In this document: piece by piece, positions 26,311 through 37,793 of the stretch
How positions within the stretch are numbered: position 1 is the stretch's first letter
Layout: every line of letters starts with the position of its first letter
The notes under the pieces: generated by a model
What the model was told of the DNA's origin: nothing
The model's database searches: none
The model's input: only the letters and a program-made list of their open reading frames with translations
Translations under genes and position numbers: made by a program
NCBI GenBank assembly: GCA_947462335.1
Contig: OX381707.1
Coordinates: forward strand, 12,021,055-12,085,054
DNA from: Harmothoe impar
Taxonomy: Eukaryota; Annelida; Polychaeta; Phyllodocida; Polynoidae
Reading direction: 5' to 3'
Length of the DNA: 64,000 nucleotides

Positions 26311-26423
26311 TCGGCCTGGCCCGGACCGCAAGAGACCGAAATGGCCGAAAAAGGGTCATCGCTTGGTTATTTAAGGACATCTTACTGGCACTGCCTCACT
26401 GGTAATATTTTCACCATCTGTTT
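26193..26423 (+). repeat. 231-bp monomer at HOR break, one C missing
   Basis: The 5' half belongs to the aaaaacctc/cttttagg sub-type of the 10-mer. The 3' half reads cttcggcctggcccgg then aagagaccg, unlike the two sister units at 21553 and 23873. It marks the right breakpoint of the 10-mer HOR. Confidence 0.78.
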
Positions 26424-26887
26424 ATGAATGGTGTTTAACAAAAGCCTCTGGGAACCTTGTTTGATTACTCCTGTCCATATACCTCATTACTTCATAGTTT
26501 GGGATATCCTCTAGGCGTGAACATGGCTCGCTCTCCTCCCTTCTGACTGGCCCCGGACCGCAAGACACCGAAATGGCCGAAAAAGGGTCATCGCTTGGTT
26601 ATTTAAGGACATCTTACTGGCACTGCCTCACTGGTTATATTTTCACCATCTGTTTATGAATGGTGTTAAACAAAAGCCTCTGGGAACCTTGTTTGATTAC
26701 TGCTGTCCATGTACCTGATTACTTCATAGTTTGGGATATCCTCTAGGCGTTAACATGGCTCGCTCTCCTCCCTTTGGCCTGGTCCCGGACAGCAAGACAC
26801 CCAAATGGCTGAAAAAGGGTCATCGCTTGGTTATTTAAGGACATCTTACTGGCACTGCCTCACTGGTAATATTTTCACCATCTGTTT

Positions 26888-28047
26888 ATGAATGGTGTAA
26901 AACAAAAGCCTCTGGGAACCTTGTTTGATTACTGCTGTCCATGTACCTGATTACTTCATAGTTTGGGATATCCTCTAGGCGTGAACATGGCTCGCTCTCC
27001 ACCCTTTGGCCTGGCCCCGGACCGCAAGACACCGAAATTGGCGAAAAAGGGTCATCGCTTGGTTATTTAAGGACATCTTACTGGCACTGCCTCACTGGTA
27101 ATATTTTCACCATCTGTTTATAAATGGTGTTAAACAAAAGCCTCTGAGAACCTTGTTTGATTACTGCTGTCCATGTACCTGATTACTTCATAGTTTGGGA
27201 TATCCTCTAGGCGTGAACATGGCTCGCTCTCCTCCCTTTGGCCTGGCCCCGGACCGCAAGGCACCCAAATGGCCGAAAAAGGGTCATTGCTTGGTTATTT
27301 AAGGACATCTTACTGGCACTGCCTCACTGGTAATATTTTCACCATCTGTTTATGAATGGTGTTAAACAAAAGCCTCTGGGAACCTTGTTTGATTACTGCT
27401 GTCCATGTACCTGATTACTTCATAGTTTGGGATATCCTCTAGGCCTGAACATGGCTCGCTCTCCTCCCTTTGGCCTGGCCCCGGACCGCAAGACACCGAA
27501 ATGGCCGAAAAAGGGTCATCGCTTGGTTATTTAAGGACATCTTACTGGCACTGCCTCACTGGTAATATTTTCCCCATCTGTTTATGAATGGTGTTAAACA
27601 AAAGCCTCTGGGAACCTTGTTTGATTACTGCTGTCCATGTACCTGTTTACTTCATAGTTTGGGATATCCTCTAGGCGTGAACATGGCTCGCTCTCCTCCC
27701 TTCTGACTGGCCCCGGACCGCAAGACACCGAAATGGCCGAAAAAGGGTCATCGCTTGGTTATTTAAGGACATCTTACTGGCACTGCCTTACTGGTAATAT
27801 TTTCACCATCTGTTTATGAATGGTGTTAAACAAAAGCCTCTGGGAACCTTGTTTGAATACTGCTGTCCATGTACCTGATTACTTCATAGTTTGGGATATC
27901 CTCTAGGCGTGAACATGGCTCGCTCTGCTCCCTTTGGCCTGGTCCCGGACCGCAAGACACCGAAATGGCCGAAAAAGGGTCATCGCTTGGTTATTTAAGG
28001 ACATCTTACTGGCACTGCCTCACTGGTAATATTTTCACCATCTGTTT
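26888..28047 (+). repeat. 5-monomer HOR, copy 1 (1160 bp)
   Basis: Unit order is: gtaaaac with ctccaccc and aaattggcg; tataaatgg with aaggcaccc; cctgaac; ttttccccatctg with tgactgg; gaatactg with gctctgctcc. It repeats at 28048 with an offset of exactly 1160 bp. Confidence 0.88.
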
Positions 28048-29207
28048 ATGAATGGTGTAAAACAAAAGCCTCTGGGAACCTTGTTTGATTACTGCTGTCC
28101 ATGTACCTGATTACTTCATAGTTTGGGATATCCTCTAGGCGTGAACATGGCTCGCTCTCCACCCTTTGGCCTGGCCCCGGACCGCAAGACACCGAAATTG
28201 GCGAAAAAGGGTCATCGCTTGGTTATTTAAGGACATCTTACTGGCACTGCCTCACTGGTAATAATTTCACCATCTGTTTATAAATGGTGTTAAACAAAAG
28301 CCTCTGGGAACCTTGTTTGATTACTGCTGTCCATGTACCTGATTACTTCATAGTTTGGGATATCCTCTAGGCGTGAACATGGCTCGCTCTCCTCCCTTTG
28401 GCCTGGCCCCGGACCGCAAGGCACCCAAATGGCCGAAAAAGGGTCATCGCTTGGTTATTTAAGGACATCTTACTGGCACTGCCTCACTGGTAATATTTTC
28501 ACCATCTGTTTATGAATGGTGTTAAACAAAAGCCTCTGGGAACCTTGTTTGATTACTGCTGTCCATGTACCTGATTACTTCATAGTTTGGGATATCCTCT
28601 AGGCCTGAACATGGCTCGCTCTCCTCCCTTTGGCCTGGCCCCGGACCGCAAGACACCGAAATGGCCGAAAAAGGGTCATCGCTTGGTTATTTAAGGACAT
28701 CTTACTGGCACTGCCTCACTGGTAATATTTTCCCCATCTGTTTATGAATGGTGTTAAACAAAAGCCTCTGGGAACCTTGTTTGATTACTGCTGTCCATGT
28801 ACCTGTTTACTTCATAGTTTGGGATATCCTCTAGGCGTGAACATGGCTCGCTCTCCTCCCTTCTGACTGGCCCCGGACCGCAAGACACCGAAATGGCCGA
28901 AAAAGGGTCATCGCTTGGTTATTTAAGGACATCTTACTGGCACTGCCTTACTGGTAATATTTTCACCATCTGTTTATGAATGGTGTTAAACAAAAGCCTC
29001 TGGGAACCTTGTTTGAATACTGCTGTCCATGTACCTGATTACTTCATAGTTTGGGATATCCTCTAGGCGTGAACATGGCTCGCTCTGCTCCCTTTGGCCT
29101 GGTCCCGGACCGCAAGACACCGAAATGGCCGAAAAAGGGTCATCGCTTGGTTATTTAAGGACATCTTACTGGCACTGCCTCACTGGTAATATTTTCACCA
29201 TCTGTTT
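28048..29207 (+). repeat. 5-monomer HOR, copy 2 (1160 bp)
   Basis: The order is the same as in copy 1. It carries ggtaataatttcacc at the end of the first unit, which copy 1 lacks but the partial copy 3 has. Confidence 0.88.
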
Positions 29208-29670
29208 ATGAATGGTGTAAAACAAAAGCCTCTGGGAACCTTGTTTGATTACTGCTGTCCATGTACCTGATTACTTCATAGTTTGGGATATCCTCTAGGC
29301 GTGAACATGGCTCGCTCTCCACCCTTTGGCCTGGCCCCGGACCGCAAGACACCGAAATTGGCGAAAAAGGGTCATCGCTTGGTTATTTAAGGACATCTTA
29401 CTGGCACTGCCTCACTGGTAATAATTTCACCATCTGTTTATAAATGGTGTTAAACAAAAGCCTCTGGGAACCTTGTTTGATTACTGCTGTCCATGTACCT
29501 GATTACTTCATAGTTTGGGATATCCTCTAGGCGTGAACATGGCTCGCTCTCCTCCCTTCGGCCTGGCCCGGACCGCAAGGCACCCAAATGGCCGAAAAAG
29601 GGTCATCGCTTGGTTATTTAAGGACATCTTACTGGCACTGCCTCACTGGTAATATTTTCACCATCTGTTT
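29208..29670 (+). repeat. 5-monomer HOR, partial copy 3, ending in a 231-bp unit
   Basis: This segment matches copy 2 through ggtaataatttcacc and into unit 29440. There ctttggcctggcccc becomes cttcggcctggcccgg with one C missing, exactly the change seen at the end of the 10-mer HOR. The next HOR begins at 29671. Confidence 0.82.
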
Positions 29671-31062
29671 ATGAATGGTGTTAAACAAAAGCCTATGGGA
29701 ACCTTGTTTGATTACTGCTGTCCATGTACCTGATTACTTCATAGTTTGGGATATCCTCTAGGCCTGAACATGGCTCGCTCTCCTCCCTTTGGCCTGGCCC
29801 CGGACCGCAAGACACCGAAATGGCCGTAAAAGGGTCATCGCTTGGTTATTTAAGGACATCTTACTGGCACTGCCTCACTGGTAATATTTTCCCCATCTGT
29901 TTATGAATGGTGTTAAACAAAAGCCTCTGGGAACCTTGTTTGATTACTGCTGTCCATGTACCTGTTTACTTCATAGTTTGGGATATCCTCTAGGCGTGAA
30001 CATGGCTCGCTCTCCTCCCTTCTGACTGGCCCCGGACCGCAAGACACCGAAATGGCCGAAAAAGGGTCATCGCTTGGTTATTTAAGGACATCTTACTGGC
30101 ACTGCCTTACTGGTAATATTTTCACCATCTGTTTATGAATGGTGTTAAACAAAAGCCTCTGGGAACCTTGTTTGAATACTGCTGTCCATGTACCTGATTA
30201 CTTCATAGTTTGGGATATCCTCTAGGCGTGAACATGGCTCGCTCTGCTCCCTTTGGCCTGGTCCCGGACCGCAAGACACCGAAATGGCCGAAAAAGGGTC
30301 ATCGCTTGGTTATTTAAGGACATCTTACTGGCACTGCCTCACTGGTAATATTTTCACCATCTGTTTATGAATGGTGTAAAACAAAAGCCTCTGGGAACCT
30401 TGTTTGAATACTGCTGTCCATGTACCTGATTACTTCATAGTTTGGGATATCCTCTAGGCATGAACATGGCTCGCTCTCCTCCCTTTGGCCTGGTCCCGGA
30501 CCGCAAGACACCGAAATGGCCGAAAAAGGGTCATCGCTTGGTTATTTAAGGAGATCTTACTGGCACTGCCTCACTGGTAATATTTTCACCATCTGTTTAT
30601 GAATGGTGTTTAACAAAAGCCTCCGGGAACCTTGTTTGATTACTCCTGTCCATGTACCTGATTACTTCATAGTTTGGGATATCCTCTAGGCGTGAACATG
30701 GCTCGCTCTCCACCCTTTGGCCTGGCCCCGGACCGCAAGACACCGAAATTGGCGAAAAAGGGTCATAGCTTGGTTATTTAAGGACATCTTACTGGCACTG
30801 CCTCACTGGTAATATTTTCACCATCTGTTTATGAATGGTGTTAAACAAAAGCCTCTGGGAACCTTGTTTGATTACTGCTGTCCATGTACCTGATTACTTC
30901 ATAGTTTGGGATATCCTCTAGGCGTGAACATGGCTCGCTCTCCTCCCTTCGGCCTGGCCCCGGACCGCAAGGCACCCAAATGGCCGAAAAAGGGTCATCG
31001 CTTGGTTATTTAAGGACATCTTACTGGCACTGCCTCACTGGTAATATTTTCACCATCTGTTT
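29671..31062 (+). repeat. 6-monomer HOR (5-mer plus one inserted monomer), copy 1
   Basis: Unit order is: cctatggg with cctgaac; tgactgg; gaatactg with gctctgctcc; an additional gaatactg unit with catgaac and gagatctt (30367); gtttaac with ctccaccc and aaattggcg; aaggcaccc. It equals the 5-mer order with one monomer added. The period is 1392 bp. Confidence 0.88.
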
Positions 31063-32454
31063 ATGAATGGTGTTAAACAAAAGCCTATGGGAACCTTGTT
31101 TGATTACTGCTGTCCATGTACCTGATTACTTCATAGTTTGGGATATCCTCTAGGCCTGAACATGGCTCGCTCTCCTCCCTTTGGCCTGGCCCCGGACCGC
31201 AAGACACCGAAATGGCCGAAAAAGGGTCATCGCTTGGTTATTTAAGGACATCTTACTGGCACTGCCTCACTGGTAATATTTTCCCCATCTGTTTATGAAT
31301 GGTGTTAAACAAAAGCCTCTGGGAACCTTGTTTGATTACTGCTGTCCATGTACCTGTTTACTTCATAGTTTGGGATATCCTCTAGGCGTGAACATGGCTC
31401 GCTCTCCTCCCTTCTGACTGGCCCCGGACCGCAAGACACCGAAATGGCCGAAAAAGGGTCATCGCTTGGTTATTTAAGGACATCTTACTGGCACTGCCTT
31501 ACTGGTAATATTTTCACCATCTGTTTATGAATGGTGTTAAACAAAAGCCTCTGGGAACCTTGTTTGAATACTGCTGTCCATGTACCTGATTACTTCATAG
31601 TTTGGGATATCCTCTAGGCGTGAACATGGCTCGCTCTGCTCCCTTTGGCCTGGTCCCGGACCGCAAGACACCGAAATGGCCGAAAAAGGGTCATCGCTTG
31701 GTTATTTAAGGACATCTTACTGGCACTGCCTCACTGGTAATATTTTCACCATCTGTTTATGAATGGTGTAAAACAAAAGCCTCTGGGAACCTTGTTTGAA
31801 TACTGCTGTCCATGTACCTGATTACTTCATAGTTTGGGATATCCTCTAGGCATGAACATGGCTCGCTCTCCTCCCTTTGGCCTGGTCCCGGACCGCAAGA
31901 CACCGAAATGGCCGAAAAAGGGTCATCGCTTGGTTATTTAAGGAGATCTTACTGGCACTGCCTCACTGGTAATATTTTCACCATCTGTTTATGAATGGTG
32001 TTTAACAAAAGCCTCTGGGAACCTTGTTTGATTACTCCTGTCCATGTACCTGATTACTTCATAGTTTGGGATATCCTCTAGGCGTGAACATGGCTCGCTC
32101 TCCACCCTTTGGCCTGGCCCCGGACCGCAAGACACCGAAATTGGCGAAAAAGGGTCATAGCTTGGTTATTTAAGGACATCTTACTGGCACTGCCTCACTG
32201 GTAATATTTTCACCATCTGTTTATGAATGGTGTTAAACAAAAGCCTCTGGGAACCTTGTTTGATTACTGCTGTCCATGTACCTGATTACTTCATAGTTTG
32301 GGATATCCTCTAGGCGTGAACATGGCTCGCTCTCCTCCCTTCGGCCTGGCCCCGGACCCCAAGGCACCCAAATGGCCGAAAAAGGGTCATCGCTTGGTTA
32401 TTTAAGGACATCTTACTGGCACTGCCTCACTGGTAATATTTTCACAATCTGTTT
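31063..32454 (+). repeat. 6-monomer HOR, copy 2 (1392 bp)
   Basis: This is a tandem copy of 29671-31062 with few differences: gccgaaaaagg for gccgtaaaagg, gcctctggg for gcctccggg, and ggaccccaagg for ggaccgcaagg in the last unit. Confidence 0.87.
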
Positions 32455-33383
32455 ATGAATGGTGTAAAACAAAAGCCTCTGGGAACCTTGTTTGAATACT
32501 GCTGTCCATGTACCTGATTACTTCATAGTTTGGGATATCCTCTAGGCGTGAACATGGCTCGCTCTCCTCCCTTTGGCCTGGTCCCGGACCGCAAGACACC
32601 GAAATGGCCGAAAAAGGGTCATCGCTTGGTTATTTAAGGAGATCTTACTGGCACTGCCTCACTGGTAATATTTTCACCATCTGTTTATGAATGGTGTAAA
32701 ACAAAAGCCTCTGGGAACCTTGTTTGATTACTGCTGTCCATGTACCTGATTACTTCATAGTTTGGGATATCCTCTAGGCGTGAACATGGCTCACTCTCCT
32801 CCCTTTGGCCTGGCCCCGGACCACAAGACACCGAAATTGGGGAAAAAGGGTCATCGCTTGGTTATTTAAGGACATCTTACTGGCACTGCCTCACTGGTAA
32901 TATTTTCACCATCTGTTTATGAATGCTGTTAAACAAAAGCCTCTGGGAACCTTGTTTGATTACTGCTGTCCATGTACCTTATTACTTCATAGTTTGGGAT
33001 ATCCTCTAGGCGTGAACATGGCTCGCTCTCCTCCCTTTGGCCTGGCCCCAGACCGCAAGACACCCAAATGGCCGAAAAAGGGTCATCGCTTGGTTATTTA
33101 AGGACATCTTACTGGCACTGCCTCACTGGTAATATTTTCACCATCTGTTTATGAATGGTGTTTAACAAAAGCCTCTGGGAACCTTGTTTGATTACTCCTA
33201 TCCATGTACCTCATTACTTCATAGTTTGGGATATCCTCTAGGCGTGAACATGGCTCGCTCTCCTCCCTTCTGACTGGCCCCGGACCGCAAGACACCGAAA
33301 TGGCCAAAAAAAGGGTCATCGCTTGGTTATTTAAGGACATCTTCCTGGCACTGCCTTACTGGTAATATTTTCACCATCTGTTT
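32455..33383 (+). repeat. Remnant of the shared C cassette
   Basis: The four units are gaatactg with gagatctt, ctcactctcc with aaattgggg, tgctgttaaac with cttatt, and gtttaac with tgactgg. They follow the same order as units 3-5 and 7 of the 10-mer, with the aaaaacctc unit missing. The last unit (33151-33383) has ggccaaaaaaaggg and is 233 bp. Confidence 0.75.
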
Positions 33384-33615
33384 ATGAATGGTGTTAAACA
33401 AAAGCCTCTGGGAACCTTGTTTGAATACTGCTGTCCATGTACCTGATTACTTCATAGTTTGGGATATCCTCTAGGCGTGAACATGGCTCGCTCTCCTCCC
33501 TTTGGCCTGGTCCGGGACGGCAAGACACCGAAATTGGGGAAAAAGGGTCATCGCTTGGTTATTTAAGGACATCTTACTGGCACTGCCTCACTGGTAATAT
33601 TTTCACCATCTGTTT
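33384..33615 (+). repeat. Chimeric monomer (gaatactg 5' half, aaattgggg 3' half)
   Basis: The first half matches gaatactg/ggtcc units such as 22945. The second half carries aaattggggaaaaagg, seen elsewhere only in unit 32687. The join, near ggtccgggacgg, is a likely unequal-exchange breakpoint. Confidence 0.75.
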
Positions 33616-33848
33616 ATGAATGCTGTTAAACAAAAGCCTCTGGGAACCTTGTTTGATTACTGCTGTCCATGTACCTTATTACTTCATAGTTTGGGATATC
33701 CTCTAGGCGTGAACATGGCTCGCTCTCCTCCCTTCTGACTGGCCCCGGACCGCAAGACACCGAAATGGCCAAAAAAAGGGTCATCGCTTGGTTATTTAAG
33801 GACATCTTACTGGCACTGCCTCACTGGTAATATTTTCACCATCTGTTT
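33616..33848 (+). repeat. Chimeric monomer (32919-type 5' half, 33151-type 3' half)
   Basis: The unit starts with gaatgctgttaaac and gtaccttatt, otherwise unique to 32919. It then switches to cttctgactgg and ggccaaaaaaaggg, which is 33151-type. It is 233 bp long. Confidence 0.78.
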
Positions 33849-35936
33849 ATGAATGGTGTTAAACAAAAGCCTCTGGGAACCTTGTTTGATTACTGCTGTC
33901 CATGTACCTGATTACTTCATAGTTTGGGATATCCTCTAGGCGTGAACATGGCTCGCTCTCCTCTCTTCGGCCTGGCCCCGGACCGCAAGACAACCAAATG
34001 GCCGAAAAAGGGTCATCGCTTGGTTATTTAAGGAGATCTAACTGGCACTGCCTCACTGGTAATATTTTCACCATCTGTTTATGAATGGTGTTAAACAAAA
34101 ACCTCTGGGAACCTTGTTTGATTACTGCTGTCCATGTACCTGATTACTTCATAGTTTGGGATATCCTCTAGGCGTGAACATGGCTCGCTCTCCTCCCTTT
34201 GGCCTGGCCCCGGACCGCAAGACACCCAAATGGCCGAAAAAGGGTCATCGCTTTGTTATTTAAGGACATCTTACTGGCACTGCCTCACTGGTAATATTTT
34301 CACCATCTGTTTATGAATGGTGTTAAACAAAAGCCTCTGGGAACCTTGTTTGATTACTGCTGTCCATGTACCTGATTACTTCATAGTTTGGGATATCCTC
34401 TAGGCGTGAACATGGCTCGCTCTCCTCCCTTTGGCCTGGCCCCGGACCGCAAGACACCCAAATGGCCGAAAAAGGGTCATCGCTTGGTTATTTAAGGACA
34501 TCTTACTGGCACTGCCTCACTGGTAATATTTTCACCATCTGTTCATGAATGGTGTTAAACAAAAGCCTCTGGGAACCTTGTTTGATTACTGCTGTCCATG
34601 TACCTGATTACTTCATAGTTTGGGATATCCTCTAAGCGTGAACATGGCTCGCTCTCCTCCCTTCCGCCTGGCCCCGGACCGCAAGACACTGAAATTGGCT
34701 AAAAAGGGTCATCGCTTGGTTATTTAAGGACATCTTACTGGCACTGCCTCACTGGTAATATTTTCACCATCTGTTTATGAATGGTGTTAAACAAAAGCCG
34801 CTGGGAACCTTGTTTGATTACTGCTGTCCATGTACCTGATTACTTCATAGTTTGGGATATCCTCTAGGCGTGAACATGGCTTGCTCTCCTCCCTTCGGCC
34901 TGGCCCCGGACCGCAAGACACCCAAATGGCCGAAAAAGGGTCATCGCTTGGTTATTTAAGGACATCTTACTGGCACTGCCTCACTGGTAATATTTTCACC
35001 ATCTGTTTATGAATGGTGTCAAACAAAAACCTCTGGGAACCTTGTTTGATTACTGCTGTCCATGTACCTGATTACTTCTTAGTTTGGGATATCCTCTAGG
35101 CGTGAACATGGCTCGCTCTCCTCCCTTTGGCCTGGCCCCGGACCGCAAGACACCCAAATGGCCGAAAAAGGGTCATCGCTTTGTTATTTAAGGACATCTT
35201 ACTGGCACTGCCTCACTGGTAATATTTTCACCATCTGTTTATGAATGGTGTTAAACAAAAGCCTCTGGGAACCTTGTTTGATTACTGCTGTCCATGTACC
35301 TGATTACTTCATAGTTTGGGATATCCTCTAGGCGTGAACATGGCTCGCTCTCCTCCCTTTGGCCTGGCCCCGGACCGCAAGACACCCAAATGGCCGAAAA
35401 AGGGTCATCGCTTGGTTATTTAAGGACATCTTACTGGCACTGCCTCACTGGTAATATTTTCACCATCTGTTCATGAATGGTGTTAAACAAAAGCCTCTGG
35501 GAACCTTGTTTGATTACTGCTGTCCATGTTAGTGTTTACTTCATAGTTTGGGATATCCTCTAGGCGTGAACATGGCTCGCTCTCCTCCCTTCGGCCTGGC
35601 CCCGGACAGCAAGACACCCAAATGGCCGAAAAAGGGTCATCGCTTGGTTATTTAAGGACATCTTACTGGCACTGCCTCACTGGTAATATTTTCACCATCT
35701 GTTTATGAATGGTGTTAAACAAAAGCCTCTGGGAACCTTGTTTGATTACTGCTGTCCATGTACCTGATTACTTCATAGTTTGGGATATCCTCTAGGCGTG
35801 AACATGGCTCGCTCTCCTCCCTTCGGCCTGGCCCCGGACCGCAAGACACCCAAATAGCCGAAAAAGGGTCATCGCTTGGTTATTTAAGGACATCTTACTG
35901 GCACTGCCTCACTGGTAATATTTTCACCATCTGTTT
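33849..35936 (+). repeat. Family-C monomers with a 4-monomer (928 bp) local duplication
   Basis: The pair 34081/34313 (aaaaacctc with cgctttgttattt, then a plain unit followed by ctgttcatgaatgg) recurs at 35009/35241 with a 928-bp offset. The others are singletons: 33849 (gagatctaac), 34545 (ctctaagcg with ttccgcctgg), 34777 (gccgctgg) and 35473 (gttagtgttt). Confidence 0.72.
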
Positions 35937-37097
35937 ATGAATGGTGTTAAAGAAAAACCTCTGGGAACCTTGTTTGATTACTGCTGTCCATGTACCTGAT
36001 TACTTCATAGTTTGGGATATCCTCTAGGCGTGAACATGGCTCGCTCTCCTCCCTTCGGCCTGGCCCCGGACCGCAAGACACCGAAATGGCCGAAAAAGGG
36101 TCATCGCTTGGTTATTTAAGGACATCTTACTGGCACTGCCTCACTGGTAATATTTTCACCATCTGTTTATGAATGGTGTTTAACAAAAGCCTCTGGGAAC
36201 CTTGTTTGATTACTGCTGTCCATGTACCTCATTACTTCATAGTTTGGGATATACTCTAGGCGTGAACATGGCTCGCTCTCCTCCCTTCTGACTGGCCCCG
36301 GACCGCAAGACACCGAAATGGCCAAAAAAAGGGTCATCGCTTGGTTATTTAAGGACATCTTACTGGCACTGCCTCACTGGTAATATTTTCACCATCTGTT
36401 TATGAATGGTGTTAAACAGAAGCCTCTGGGAACCTTGTTTGATTACTGCTGTCCATGTACCTGATTACTTCATAGTTTGGGATATCCTCTAGGTGTGAAC
36501 ATGGCTCGCTCTCCTCCCTTTGGCCTGGTCCCGGACCGCAAGACACCCAAATGGCCGAAAAAGGATCATCGCTTGGTTATTTAAGGACATCTTACTGGCA
36601 CTGCCTCACTGGTAATATTTTCACCATCTGTTTATGAATGGTGTAAAACAAAAGCCTCTGGGAACCTTGTTTGATTACTGCTGTCCATGTACCTGATTAC
36701 TTCATAGTTTGGGATATCCTCTAGGCGTGAACATGGCTCGCTCTCCACCCTTTGGCCTGGCCCCGGACCGCAAGACACCGAAATTGGCGAAAAAGGGTCA
36801 TCGCTTGGTTATTTAAGGACATCTTACTGGCACTGCCTCACTGGTAATATTTTCACCATCTGTTTATGAATGGTGTTAAAGAAAAGCCTCTGGGAACCTT
36901 GTTTGATTACTGCTGTCCATGTACCTGATTACTTCATAGTTTGGGATATCCTCTAGGCGTGAACATGGCTCGCTCTCCTCCCTTCGGCCTGGCCCCGGAC
37001 CGCAAGACACCCAAATGGCCGAAAAAGGGTCATCGCTTGGTTATTTAAGGAGATCTTACTGGCACTGCCTCACTGGTAATATTTTCACCATCTGTTT
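35937..37097 (+). repeat. Family-C monomers carrying the D marker in two units
   Basis: Units 35937 and 36866 carry gttaaagaaaa, the block-D base, in otherwise C-type bodies. Unit 36169-36401 is 233 bp with ggccaaaaaaaggg like 33151. Unit 36634 has ctccaccc and aaattggcg, and 36866 has gagatctt. Confidence 0.72.
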
Positions 37098-37793
37098 ATG
37101 AATGGTGTTAAACAAAAACCTCTGGGAACATTGTTTGATTACTGCTGTCCATGTACCTGATTACTTCATAGTTTGGGATATCCTCTAGGCGTGAACATGG
37201 CTCGCTCTCCTCCCTTTGGCCTGGCCCCGGACCGCAGGACACCCAAATGGCCGAAAAAGGGTCATCGCTTTGTTATTTAAGGACATCTTACTGGCACTGC
37301 CTCACTGGTAATATTTTTACCATCTGTTTATGAATGGTGTTAAACAAAAGCCTCTGGGAACCTTGTTTGATTACTGCTGTCCATGTACCTGATTACTTCA
37401 TAGTTTGGGATATCCTCTAGGCGTGAACATGGCTCGCTCTCCTCCCTTTGGCCTGGCCCCGGACCGCAAGACACCCAAATGGCCGAAAAAGGGTCATCGC
37501 TTGGTTATTTAAGGACATCTTACTGGCACTGCCTCACTGGTAATATTTTCACCAGCTGTTTATGAATGGTGTTAAACAAAAGCCTCTGGGAACCTCGTTT
37601 GATTACTGCTGTCCATGTACCTGATTACTTCATAGTTTGGGATATCCTCTAAGCGTGAACATGGCTCGCTCTCCTCCCTTCTGACTGGCCCCGGACCGCA
37701 AGACACTGAAATGGCCGAAAAAGGGTCATCGCTTGGTTATTTAAGGACATCTTACTGGCACTGCCTCACTGGTAATATTTTCACCATCTGTTT
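37098..37793 (+). repeat. 3-monomer HOR, copy 1 (696 bp)
   Basis: Unit order is: aaaaacctc with gaacattg and cgctttgtta; a unit preceded by atttttaccatc; ccagctgtt with aacctcgttt, ctctaagcg and tgactgg. The same three units follow immediately at 37794. Confidence 0.88.

Noticed and set aside
16409..36358. Minus-strand frames of 61-63 codons at 16409, 17800, 33149 and 36167
   Set aside because: They are chance extensions of the reverse frame in units with a base gain or loss, copied by duplication; they are not conserved in other units.
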